Origin: an uncultured Candidatus Saccharibacteria bacterium
GTDB lineage: Bacteria; Patescibacteriota; Saccharimonadia; Saccharimonadales; Saccharimonadaceae
DNA length: 10,656 nucleotides
Assembly: GCA_938041555.1 (NCBI GenBank)
Contig: CALIAC010000009.1
Location: forward strand, 1-10,656
Direction: 5' to 3'
Shown: positions 1 to 5,925 of the stretch, piece by piece
Layout of the letters: each line of letters starts with the position of its first letter
Position numbering within the stretch: position 1 is the stretch's first letter
Notes under the pieces: generated by a model
What the model saw: the letters and a program-made list of their open reading frames with translations, nothing else
Told to the model about the DNA's origin: nothing
Databases searched by the model: none
Translations under genes and position numbers: made by a program

Positions 1-1
1 C

Positions 2-559
2 CCTCTCAAAGCCGTCATCATTATCATCGGCTGCTTCGTCTTCTGGCAATACGGCATCGTCTACGGCCTGCTTGGCATGCGGCCAGAGCATCACATTACG
101 AATATCTTTCGGCAACGGGTGAAGCCAGTTGTGACCGATAATGCGACGATTGTCTACGACACTGGCTATGTTCGACAGCTATCGATTCAGAAGGATTACG
201 ATGGAGCAGTAGTGGGGCGAATTAATAATGCGCAGAAACGGAAGGAGATAACGTCGCAGATAATACATAAAAACTGTTCTGAACAAGGAAACTGTACGCC
301 ATGGAGCCCTTTCTCCGCCATAAATAAAAACGTCCCTGACGGCACCAAAGAAGCCTTCAAAGGGGATATCATGAGTACCGCCTTCTTGTATGGCCCTGGC
401 TGGCCAATTCATTTGCCGACACCGGCTCGCTTCGAGGCTTCGCCCTTGATCGACCAAGCAATCTCTGCGCCGCGTGCACAGTGCATGTTTAATGGCTGGA
501 CAGATTACTTTTGTCTTGATGTAGAAGGTGGGGCTTTTGTGTATCGATATCGGTACTGA
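2..559 (+). CDS. Membrane-anchored extracytoplasmic protein of unknown function (5' end missing)
   Basis: The frame is open from base 2 to a TGA at 557-559, so the gene enters from the left and its start is not visible. The first ATG (base 77) is not a likely start, because the codons before it encode a hydrophobic stretch (residues 4-25 of the visible part: AVIIIIGCFVFWQYGIVYGL, then LG) that looks like a transmembrane anchor or uncleaved signal. About 160 polar residues follow, with four cysteines in two close pairs (KNCSEQGNC and CMFNGWTDYFC), as expected of a disulfide-stabilised domain outside the membrane. I recognise no family. It resembles the protease pair at the right end only in layout (short anchor plus exported domain) and in its AT-richer codons. 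It converges on the CobW-like gene. Confidence 0.6.
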   Translation, partial: PLKAVIIIIGCFVFWQYGIVYGLLGMRPEHHITNIFRQRVKPVVTDNATIVYDTGYVRQLSIQKDYDGAVVGRINNAQKRKEITSQIIHKNCSEQGNCTPWSPFSAINKNVPDGTKEAFKGDIMSTAFLYGPGWPIHLPTPARFEASPLIDQAISAPRAQCMFNGWTDYFCLDVEGGAFVYRYRY

Positions 560-595
560 GAACGGGTGTCCAGTTTGTTGGATTGAATATTGCCC

Positions 596-619
596 AGGTG
601 TAATTAATATTAATCACCT
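596..619. terminator. Inverted repeat between convergent genes, possible bidirectional terminator
   Basis: AGGTG at 596-600 and CACCT at 615-619 flank the perfect palindrome ATTAATATTAAT (603-614), with a two-base bulge. The element lies between two convergent genes and touches the stop codon of the CobW-like C-terminal frame. The stem is AT-rich and has no U-tract, so it is a weak terminator candidate. It could equally be a protein-binding palindrome. Confidence 0.35.
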
Positions 620-784
620 TACCCAAACATCATCAGCTGCGCCACCAGCCCATCGCGGGTGATGCTGCTGGCGTGGGTGCCAATACAGACCAGCTTGGGC
701 GCTTCGCCAGGCTGGCCAGTGGTGATCTGGATTTGCTCGGGCGTAGCCTCGATGTGCCGGCGCGTGCCATGCTCATCAATAAAG
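619..784 (-). pseudogene. Out-of-frame C-terminal domain of the CobW-like GTPase
   Basis: Reading on past the G7 run (785-791) in the shifted frame gives GFIDEHGTRRHIEATPEQ and later KLVCIGTHASSITRDGLVAQL, ending in TAA at 619-621. This matches the pattern of the CobW C-terminal domain: an arginine/lysine-glycine lead-in, a short strand-rich region, then a (R)LVxIG strand and a final helix. It joins the upstream frame exactly if the run had six G. It is either the displaced end of a damaged gene, a homopolymer sequencing error, or a product reached by slippage. Its sense is well preserved, which argues against an old pseudogene. Confidence 0.75.
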
Positions 785-1588
785 CCCCCCCTTGAGCCGG
801 CGCAGCCTATACGTCGCAAAGAGCTCGAGCCACAGCGCCTCAAAGGCTGCCTCAGTAGCAGTGAGCTGCGACATATCAATGACGCTGTAGGTCGGGTTGT
901 CTGGCACGGCAAGTTCACCATCATAAGTGTCGAAGAAGGTGAGCAGGCTTGATGGCGTTGTGATCTTACTGAGGTCAAAACGCCCATGCGGCGCAGATAG
1001 CACCCGCGTGTAGGGTAGGGCGCGGCGCTTGGCATCATAGGTGGCGCGGTCGTCGCCATGCAGGAGATCTTCTTTGGTGATGAGAATCGTGTCGGCGGCT
1101 TGCAGCTCCACCTCGTGGGCTGGCTCAATACCATGCAATATCTCGTGCGCGGTGATGACGTAATAGCTCTGCAGCAGCTCGTATTTGTCGAAAATCCGGG
1201 CATTGATGAGCTTTTCTACCAAGTTCATCGTCCGTGCTACCCCTGTTGCCTCGATAAAAACCGGGGCAGGGGACGACTGGCAAAAGTCCAGCAGCATGCG
1301 CGTCAAGGCATGCTTAGACGAGCAGCACACACAATCGCCCGCTAGCGTCGTCACAAGCTCCGCCAGGCCTTCTAGCCGGTAGCCATCGACATTCTCATTG
1401 GCATATTCATTCTCAATCACGCGCGAGCCAGCAAACTCCGGCTGGCGCAAAAGATACTCCAGTACGCTCGTCTTGCCCGTCCCAAGCGAGCCATTGATGA
1501 GGTAGAGCGACACCAGGCCAGGCTGGGTGCGCTGCTCATCGAAGGCAGCATTAAGGCTAAATTCAAGATCGTTATCGCGCTGGGCCAT
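776..1588 (-). CDS. CobW/COG0523-family G3E GTPase, C-terminus cut by a frameshift
   Basis: This is a metal-chaperone-type GTPase of the COG0523 group, whose members deliver or insert metals (Zn, Co, Fe) using GTP. The 270-residue product has the P-loop GSLGTGKTS (residues 33-41), the family's metal-binding CxCC motif (GDCVCC, Cys86/88/89), EATGVA (113-118) for the usual E-T/S-G switch and TKED (171-174) for the guanine-specificity N/TKxD motif. Family proteins continue into a C-terminal beta-rich domain. Here the frame ends at GGLY just after a run of seven G, and the missing domain continues in another frame at 619-784. Removing one G gives a 322-residue protein of normal length. The start ATG is 6 bases after the -10 box TATACT and has no Shine-Dalgarno site. 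A Fur-type regulator and a CooC-like ATPase nearby also suggest metal homeostasis. The specific metal cannot be told from sequence. Confidence 0.85.
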   Translation of the reverse strand: MAQRDNDLEFSLNAAFDEQRTQPGLVSLYLINGSLGTGKTSVLEYLLRQPEFAGSRVIENEYANENVDGYRLEGLAELVTTLAGDCVCCSSKHALTRMLLDFCQSSPAPVFIEATGVARTMNLVEKLINARIFDKYELLQSYYVITAHEILHGIEPAHEVELQAADTILITKEDLLHGDDRATYDAKRRALPYTRVLSAPHGRFDLSKITTPSSLLTFFDTYDGELAVPDNPTYSVIDMSQLTATEAAFEALWLELFATYRLRRLKGGLY

Positions 1589-1594
1589 GGGTTT

Positions 1595-1603
1595 AGTATA
1601 GCA
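1595..1603 (-). promoter_or_regulatory. Extended -10 promoter of the CobW-like gene, leaderless
   Basis: On the minus strand the sequence reads TGC-TATACT-AAACCC-ATG. The TGN extension plus TATACT forms an extended -10. The six-base gap places the expected start of transcription on the ATG itself. No convincing -35 is seen 17 bases upstream. The same TGCTATACTA string precedes pth and the DUF475 gene. Confidence 0.6.
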
Positions 1604-1647
1604 TGATAGGGTATGACCGCTCGCTCTAACAGAGGATCTTATGGCCT

Positions 1648-1653
1648 TATACT
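1648..1653 (+). promoter_or_regulatory. -10-like TATACT ahead of the nested inverted repeat
   Basis: TATACT followed by AAGGAGTGAG on the plus strand resembles the -10 boxes of neighbouring genes. It is not followed by an ATG at leaderless distance. Transcription would begin near base 1660 and run straight through the inverted repeat at 1676-1779. No clear -35 or TGN extension is present, so this is tentative. Confidence 0.3.
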
Positions 1654-1675
1654 AAGGAGTGAGACTGCTGGGTAC

Positions 1676-1779
1676 GGTGCTATAGCTGAACAAGAAAATA
1701 TATGGAGGCCAGCCATACAGCAGGCGAATGATCGCTGTTATAGTTCTGGCCGGAACATTTTCGGTTCAGCTATAGCACC
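1676..1779. repeat. 104-bp nested inverted repeat: candidate structured RNA or MITE-like element
   Basis: Perfect 16-bp arms GGTGCTATAGCTGAAC (1676-1691) and GTTCAGCTATAGCACC (1764-1779) enclose further inward pairings in register: GAAAAT with ATTTTC, GGCCAG with CTGGCC, and ACAGC with GCTGT (or GCGA-ATGA-TCGC) at the tip. Together they make a long rod broken by small internal loops. That is the shape of rod-like regulatory RNAs (6S-like in outline only) and of miniature inverted-repeat elements. It lies between the divergent CobW-like gene and pth. It is not in the leader of pth, which has its own promoter at the ATG. No reading frame here looks coding. I do not see the conserved bases of SRP RNA, tmRNA or RNase P. 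Confidence 0.6.
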
Positions 1780-1791
1780 AGCAATGGTGCT
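1774..1791 (+). terminator. Small hairpin competing with the right arm of the long repeat
   Basis: AGCACC (1774-1779), loop AGCAAT, GGTGCT (1786-1791), followed by AATGCCTTTATAAT. The left half is also the end of the right arm of the 104-bp repeat, so the two foldings exclude each other. The short T-run makes it a weak terminator candidate for a transcript of the repeat. Confidence 0.3.
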
Positions 1792-1843
1792 AATGCCTTT
1801 ATAATCACAGCCTTGCACTACAGCCACGACAAGACCTCATCCA

Positions 1844-1852
1844 TGCTATACT
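1844..1852 (+). promoter_or_regulatory. Extended -10 promoter of pth, leaderless
   Basis: TGC-TATACT-AATACGT-ATG: an extended -10 with seven bases to the start codon, so the mRNA would begin at or one base before the ATG. No Shine-Dalgarno site and no good -35 are visible. Confidence 0.65.
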
Positions 1853-1859
1853 AATACGT

Positions 1860-2435
1860 ATGAAATTAATCCTGGCCCAAGGCAACCCCGGCAGCGAGTA
1901 CGCCCGCACGCGGCACAATATTGGTTGGCAGTGCCTGGATGCGCTGGCCTGCGCGTACGGCGCCCAGTTTGCCACCAAGCCCAAGCTGCACGCCGCCACC
2001 GCCAGTGCTACCATTGCTGGCCAGCCGGTGCTACTGGCTAAGCCAACCACCTTTTACAACGAGACCGGCCGGGCGGCTCGGGCAATTATGGATTTTTATA
2101 AAGTATCGCTTAGTGACGTGCTTGTTATCCATGACGAGCTAGCGCTGGCATTTGGCATCATTCGTGTGCGCCACAGTGGTAGTGATGCGGGTAATAACGG
2201 TATTAAATCGCTCAATGCTCACCTAGGCCAGGGCTACGCGCGGCTGCGGATTGGTATCCACAACCCACTGCGGCAGCGCATGGGCGATGCGGCCTTTGTG
2301 CTCAAGCCCTTGAGCCAGGCAGAGCAAGAGGCACTTGGTACGGCCATCATCCCAGCCACGACCGCCCTGGTAGAGCAGTTTGTAGCCGGCACACTGGCCG
2401 ATACCAGCCAGCGCGTCTACACCACGCCGGTATAG
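1860..2435 (+). CDS. pth: Peptidyl-tRNA hydrolase
   Basis: It cleaves peptidyl-tRNAs released from stalled ribosomes, recycling tRNA in the cytoplasm. At 191 residues it has the usual length. Family motifs occur in order: GNPGSEYARTRHNIG (8-22) with the substrate Asn9 and catalytic His19, KPTTFYNETG (61-70) with Asn67 (usual form KPxTxMNxSG), VIHDEL (89-94) with Asp92, and GSDAGNNGIKS (107-117) for the usual GGxxGHNGLxS. The His of GHNG (His113 in the E. coli enzyme) is replaced by Asn112, while the following Asn113 is kept. The ATG at 1860 is fixed by the -10 box just upstream and by the position of the first beta strand (MKLILAQGNPG). Its last 19 bases overlap the convergent ATP-grasp gene. 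Confidence 0.95.
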   Translation: MKLILAQGNPGSEYARTRHNIGWQCLDALACAYGAQFATKPKLHAATASATIAGQPVLLAKPTTFYNETGRAARAIMDFYKVSLSDVLVIHDELALAFGIIRVRHSGSDAGNNGIKSLNAHLGQGYARLRIGIHNPLRQRMGDAAFVLKPLSQAEQEALGTAIIPATTALVEQFVAGTLADTSQRVYTTPV

Positions 2436-3820
2436 GCACCGATGGCCGCCCCCGCCACGATATTCATGGCCTGCGGGCCATCCGTTTGCTGGGCTGCCGG
2501 CATTGCCCGGGCGAGCACCCCGGCCAGCGTACCACCCACGGTGTAGGGGTTGCAATCGAGCGTGACCGCCTGGGTGTGGATGCCATGGCCTGGCGTATAC
2601 AGCGGCACCTCCACCGGGGCAACTGGCACCAGCTGCTGCACCACCCAGTCCTGGCCGCGGCTGCCTGCCAGCAGGGCGTACCACTGGCTTGCCGTGCACT
2701 GGTGGCCAAACACCAGCCCCTGGCCAAAGCCATCGTCGCAGCGTTTTGCAATATAGTCCTGCCGGCGGTGGGCGTGCTGCCAATCCAGCTGCTGGGCTGC
2801 TGTCAGGCTATAGGTCGGTGGCATGATGCGCCGCAGGGCCGCCACATCCACCCCCATAGCGGTGAGCGCCGCCTGCACCGTATCGTCCCAGGCTAGGGCA
2901 AAGAGCTCCTTCGAGCGCAGCAGCCAGGCCCGCAGGTCGTTCTGCTGCACCACAGCGGGGCTATAGCGGATGGCCTGGTAGTCGGCAATATCGACATCAT
3001 AATTCGCCAGGTACACGGTATTGCGCCACAGCACATCAAAACTATGGCCGCGCACCGTCATGCGCCCAGACTGGTAGCCAAACTCCGGCGGCTGCGCCAG
3101 CACAAAGCGCAGCTCTACGCCGCGCTCCCGGGCGGCTTGGGTAATACCGGCGGTGGCGGCGGGTAGATCCACAAACTTTGCTGGGTAGCCACGCTCCATA
3201 CTCACAGCCACCGTCAGGCTTAGTTTACCCGGGGCAGCGTCCATAAACCAGCTGGCCAGCGCTGCGTAGAGTGATGGCGAATCAGCCACGCCCGGTGTGT
3301 TCGGTGCGCCAGATGCAGGGGCGGCCTGAATAGCCGGTACGTACGCGGCGGTCATAGCGAGCGCCTGGCGGGCGCGCTCATAAAAGCTAATTGCCAAGGG
3401 GGCGGATTGGTTCACCTCAATAAACTGCGGCCCAGGGCTGTGGGGTGCACCGGGCAAAAAGCCATCAATCCGGCGAAAGCGGCGGCGCATGGTGCGTAGG
3501 CTCACCGGCGGCGCGTGGTCGACCAAATATTTACCCTGGGCACTGAGCGACTGGTACAGCCGGTCGTACACCACCTGCCCTGGCAGAAAGCTGGGGTGGG
3601 ACTCAATCGCCACTAAGGCATCCTGCAGCGTATAGACAGCCTGGGCGAGCTGGGTGGCGGCTGGTGGCGTCAGGGGTAGGGGAGCCAGCAGCACACTGGC
3701 CTGCTTACCGGCAATTGTAATTGGTGGGATGCTGGCCAGCTGCTGGGTGAGCTCACGCTGCTGGGGCGGCGCCAGGGCCTGCAGGGCGCTCGTCCACTGC
3801 GCCAGGGCCGCTATATCCAC
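2417..3820 (-). CDS. ATP-grasp ligase, resembling circularly permuted / glutathionylspermidine-synthase-like type
   Basis: This 467-residue protein lacks a signal peptide and looks cytoplasmic. It reads like the ATP-grasp enzymes that join a carboxylate to an amine with ATP. In order: RRIDGF (116-121) and FIEVNQSAP (133-141), as in the R-x-DG...E-x-N-x-xP substrate region; SKELFALAWDD (303-313); YIAKRCDDGFGQGLVFG (356-372), the basic and glycine-rich nucleotide-binding strand-loop; WVVQQLVP (392-399); LDCNPYTVGGTLAGVLAR (421-438) with the Asn expected to bind Mg-ATP; and MNIVAGAA (452-459). The start is GTG: a TAA lies two codons upstream and no ATG fits, and GGAG stands nine bases ahead. Its start overlaps the end of the cyclodeaminase-like gene by 10 bases, implying coupled translation. 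The substrate is unknown. With its partners, a small peptide-like or amino-acid-derived product is a reasonable guess. Confidence 0.75.
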   Translation of the reverse strand: MDIAALAQWTSALQALAPPQQRELTQQLASIPPITIAGKQASVLLAPLPLTPPAATQLAQAVYTLQDALVAIESHPSFLPGQVVYDRLYQSLSAQGKYLVDHAPPVSLRTMRRRFRRIDGFLPGAPHSPGPQFIEVNQSAPLAISFYERARQALAMTAAYVPAIQAAPASGAPNTPGVADSPSLYAALASWFMDAAPGKLSLTVAVSMERGYPAKFVDLPAATAGITQAARERGVELRFVLAQPPEFGYQSGRMTVRGHSFDVLWRNTVYLANYDVDIADYQAIRYSPAVVQQNDLRAWLLRSKELFALAWDDTVQAALTAMGVDVAALRRIMPPTYSLTAAQQLDWQHAHRRQDYIAKRCDDGFGQGLVFGHQCTASQWYALLAGSRGQDWVVQQLVPVAPVEVPLYTPGHGIHTQAVTLDCNPYTVGGTLAGVLARAMPAAQQTDGPQAMNIVAGAAIGAYTGVV

Positions 3821-4902
3821 GGCTGGTTACTCCATAAGTCAAGCACGGTGCCGCAGCCTCGCGCCAGGGCTTGGGTATAGATATGCGCCGCCAGGCTGAT
3901 GTCTTCGATCCCCAGGCCAGTCGGGCCAAAGAAGACCTTCTGCGCCGGGCTGGTGCGGCCCGGTGCCTGGCCAGCCAGGATATCACCTAGGTTGGTAACG
4001 TCGCTATCGGCAATAATACCGCGGCTAAAGGCCACCGCGTGGGTCTGCACGCCGCGGTGCTTACTCTGCTGCCAGTTATCAGATACAATCACATCCATAT
4101 GGGCCAGCAGCTGGGGCTCGTTTTCGAGGCAGCCAATATTAAAGATCGTCGCCCCCGGCCGGTTCACCGCCTGCAGGGGCACCACCGGCTGATTAACATT
4201 AGCCGCGCAGGTTATAACGATATCGGCATCGGCGACGGCAGCTTCGGCGCTATCGACGGCGCTGACGGTTAGGGTCGGGTAACGCTGGCGCAGCCGCTCA
4301 GCCAACTGGTGCTTGCTGGCGCCCCGGCTATAGATACGGATGGTATCAAGGCCCGGCAAGGCATGCAGCAAGCCACGAATCTGCGTCATCATATTCACGC
4401 CCGCCCCTACGCAACCCAGGCTGCGGGCATCCGTACGGGCCAGCTTGGGCGCCGCCAGCGCGCTCACCGCCCCGGTGCGCATGGCGCTTATAACCTGGGC
4501 ATCCATAATGGCAATCGGCATTTTGTGGGCATCATCAAACAGGGTAATGGTGCCAGTTGCCCGCGGCACACCCTGGGCAAGATTACCAGGCATCGCCCCC
4601 AGGGCCTTAACGCCAAACACCGTACCCACGGGTGTGCGCACAGCGGCGGGCAGTACATTCACCACACCAGCCTGGGCCTCCTGCTGCTTGTGTGCTAGCC
4701 GGAGCGATGTTTTAGCCGGCTGCAGTGCCTGGCCAGCCCGCCAAGCGGCAAAGGCTTCCTGCACCGCCTGGGTCGCCAGCGCCATATCGCTGCCACCAGC
4801 ATCCAGTACATCCTGCCGGCTGAGCCACAACACCTGGCCGGGGGCCAGGTTGTGGGCGGGTTGTGACTGTGGCGACGCAGCGCGAGTAGCGTGGCTACGC
4901 AC
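3811..4902 (-). CDS. Ornithine cyclodeaminase / mu-crystallin family dehydrogenase (SbnB-like features)
   Basis: The family contains NAD(P)-dependent enzymes acting on amino acids through an imine: ornithine cyclodeaminase, ketimine reductase, alanine dehydrogenase and SbnB of siderophore synthesis. In the 363-residue product I see VFGVKALG (95-102) with a likely substrate Lys99, DAQVISAMRTGAVSALAAPKLAR (134-156) with Arg142 (family pattern xLTxxRTxAxSxxAxxxLA), the Rossmann motif GAGVNMMTQ (166-174), NIGCLENEPQ (255-264) and the C-terminal GLGIEDISLA...GTVLD (329-355), which is closer to SbnB-type sequences than to true cyclodeaminases. The aspartate used for catalysis by ornithine cyclodeaminase is not obvious (CLENEP here), so proline synthesis is unlikely. 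GTG is taken as the start because AGGAG lies seven bases ahead and it overlaps the upstream stop by eight bases. A second GTG at Val24 is possible. Confidence 0.8.
   Translation of the reverse strand: MRSHATRAASPQSQPAHNLAPGQVLWLSRQDVLDAGGSDMALATQAVQEAFAAWRAGQALQPAKTSLRLAHKQQEAQAGVVNVLPAAVRTPVGTVFGVKALGAMPGNLAQGVPRATGTITLFDDAHKMPIAIMDAQVISAMRTGAVSALAAPKLARTDARSLGCVGAGVNMMTQIRGLLHALPGLDTIRIYSRGASKHQLAERLRQRYPTLTVSAVDSAEAAVADADIVITCAANVNQPVVPLQAVNRPGATIFNIGCLENEPQLLAHMDVIVSDNWQQSKHRGVQTHAVAFSRGIIADSDVTNLGDILAGQAPGRTSPAQKVFFGPTGLGIEDISLAAHIYTQALARGCGTVLDLWSNQPWI
3830..3833 (-). promoter_or_regulatory. Shine-Dalgarno site of the ATP-grasp gene
   Basis: GGAG nine bases before the GTG start, inside the end of the upstream gene. 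It contrasts with the operon-leading genes of the window, which have none. Confidence 0.5.
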
Positions 4903-5827
4903 CGGGGCGCTCCTGGGGTGGCAGCAGGCTCAGGAGATCAATCGGGAACTTCGTCTTTGGCCAGTTTTGGGCCGCGCGGATATGGGCTTTGACCGCTGCG
5001 GCCCGCATGGCTACATCATCGCGGCTATGGGCAGCAACTGCGGCAAGCAGCTGGCGCACTGTCGCGGCTGTGGTGGGCTCAATATCACTGGTTGCGAGCG
5101 GCTCACCACGCTCCAGCCGGCGCACAAAATTAGACATACCAATGCTATAGGCCGGCGCCTGGCCCAGCTGCGCGGTAATAAACGCCGTGTCAGTTTCATC
5201 AATAATTTTATTACCCACCGGCACTAATGTGACGTCATCGTGGGCTGCAAGCTCGGCCAGCTGCTGGTAAATGGTCGTGCTCTTAATGGTCGGCTCAACC
5301 GCCACAAACACCATGTCAAACAGCCCCAGCATACCAACGCCAAACACATCGGCACCAGCCGTGAGGTCAGCAATAACCAATTGATCAGGGCTATCCTGCG
5401 TGTGGGCCAGCACCAGCTGCAGCTTGCCCAGCGCCCCGTGGTGGCAGGACCAGCCCATGGTCTCCTGGCTGTAAGAGCCAAGCTCTAGCAGCACGGTGCT
5501 CGATGGGTGGGGGAGACCACGCCACGGCTCCACCTGGAAGCCAAGCGGCAGGCGGTCGCCATCGGTATAGGGTGGGAGCGTACGGGGCAGGCTAGGTAGC
5601 TCAGCCAGCTCGGGGCGTGCCTGGCGAATAGCCGCCTCGACGTATTTGTAGATCGGCGTCAACGCACTGGCCTGGGCGTGTGTCCGGCCCAGCGCCCCGG
5701 CCAGGTGCAGGTTGATATCGGCGTCAATAGCGTAGATCTCGGTAAAAAGCTCTGGCGCTAAGCGGGTTGCCAGCGACGATAGGGTCGTTTTGCCGCTGCC
5801 ACCCTTTCCTAAAAATGCAATTCTCAT
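4895..5827 (-). CDS. CooC/MinD-like P-loop ATPase
   Basis: A 310-residue SIMIBI-class ATPase of the CooC/ArsA/MinD type. Such proteins dimerise on ATP and often insert metals or drive partner enzymes. CooC itself helps nickel insertion into CO dehydrogenase. It has the deviant Walker A GKGGSGKTT (7-15) with signature Lys8, DADINLHL (35-42) as the Switch I region, WSCHHGALGKLQLVL (126-140), where CooC carries its Cys-x-Cys metal site, DLTAGADVFGVG (154-165), VEPTIKS (177-183) and GNKIID (205-210). The CxC pair is replaced by Cys128-His129-His130, which could still bind metal. The ATG at 5827 is preferred over an in-frame ATG 16 codons earlier because it begins directly before the first strand (MRIAFLGKGG) and stands eight bases from a -10 box. 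It heads the three-gene operon and diverges from fur. No CO dehydrogenase gene is in view, so the client is unknown. Confidence 0.82.
   Translation of the reverse strand: MRIAFLGKGGSGKTTLSSLATRLAPELFTEIYAIDADINLHLAGALGRTHAQASALTPIYKYVEAAIRQARPELAELPSLPRTLPPYTDGDRLPLGFQVEPWRGLPHPSSTVLLELGSYSQETMGWSCHHGALGKLQLVLAHTQDSPDQLVIADLTAGADVFGVGMLGLFDMVFVAVEPTIKSTTIYQQLAELAAHDDVTLVPVGNKIIDETDTAFITAQLGQAPAYSIGMSNFVRRLERGEPLATSDIEPTTAATVRQLLAAVAAHSRDDVAMRAAAVKAHIRAAQNWPKTKFPIDLLSLLPPQERPGA
4910..4914 (-). promoter_or_regulatory. Shine-Dalgarno site deciding the GTG start of the cyclodeaminase-like gene
   Basis: AGGAG with an ideal seven-base gap to the GTG at 4902. Its presence within the operon supports the long N-terminal form and coupled translation. 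Confidence 0.55.
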
Positions 5828-5835
5828 ATGGGCAA

Positions 5836-5864
5836 ATTGTACTCCCCATGGCCTCCTTTCGCAA
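5836..5864 (-). promoter_or_regulatory. Promoter of the CooC-like / cyclodeaminase / ATP-grasp operon
   Basis: On the minus strand TTGCGA (5864-5859), 17 bases, then TACAAT (5841-5836), then eight bases to the ATG at 5827. Spacing is ideal and the transcript would be leaderless or nearly so. The -35 is part of the TCGCAA half-site of the putative Fur-family operator, so a bound repressor should block it. Confidence 0.6.
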
Positions 5865-5894
5865 AAATGTTGCAAAACTGCGTATTATTGCAAC
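5859..5894. promoter_or_regulatory. Putative Fur-family operator (Nur-box-like) in the divergent promoter
   Basis: TCGCAA (5859-5864), five bases, TTGCAA (5870-5875) makes an imperfect inverted repeat of the form TTGCAA-N5-TTGCAA reported for nickel-responsive Nur in Streptomyces, with one mismatch. A third half-site gives a perfect 7-12-7 repeat: GTTGCAA (5869-5875) and TTGCAAC (5888-5894). The outer half-sites coincide with the -35 elements of both divergent promoters. The adjacent Fur-family gene is the natural candidate regulator, giving autoregulation and control of the operon. Recall of the Nur consensus is from memory. Confidence 0.5.
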
Positions 5895-5916
5895 AAAGCG
5901 GCCCATGCGCTACTAT
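5888..5916 (+). promoter_or_regulatory. Promoter of the Fur-family gene
   Basis: TTGCAA (5888-5893), 17 bases, TACTAT (5911-5916), with an overlapping TATAAA at 5914-5919 that ends six bases before the ATG. The -35 is also the right half-site of the putative operator. No Shine-Dalgarno site precedes the ATG. Confidence 0.55.
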
Positions 5917-5925
5917 AAAGCCAGT

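Noticed and set aside
1613..1804. Possible 63-residue protein over the nested inverted repeat
   Set aside because: No family resemblance and no start signal at the right distance; the DNA is explained by repeat structure.
2223..2783. Minus-strand 186-codon frame across the pth/ATP-grasp junction
   Set aside because: It is Gly/Pro/Arg/Ala-rich antisense or shifted-frame translation of two well-supported genes.
4340..5227. Long open frame (295 codons) on the plus strand opposite the cyclodeaminase and ATPase genes
   Set aside because: It has no recognisable motifs and low-complexity residues caused by the GC-rich opposite strand. The minus-strand genes are clear families.
5828..5875. Longer N-terminus for the CooC-like ATPase from an ATG at 5875
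   Set aside because: The extra 16 residues precede the canonical first strand and would be encoded by promoter and operator DNA; ATG 5827 has a -10 box at leaderless distance.
5767..5925. Longer N-terminus for the Fur-family protein, starting inside the divergent ATPase gene
   Set aside because: It would cross the divergent promoter and operator, and the family begins near the ATG at 5926.
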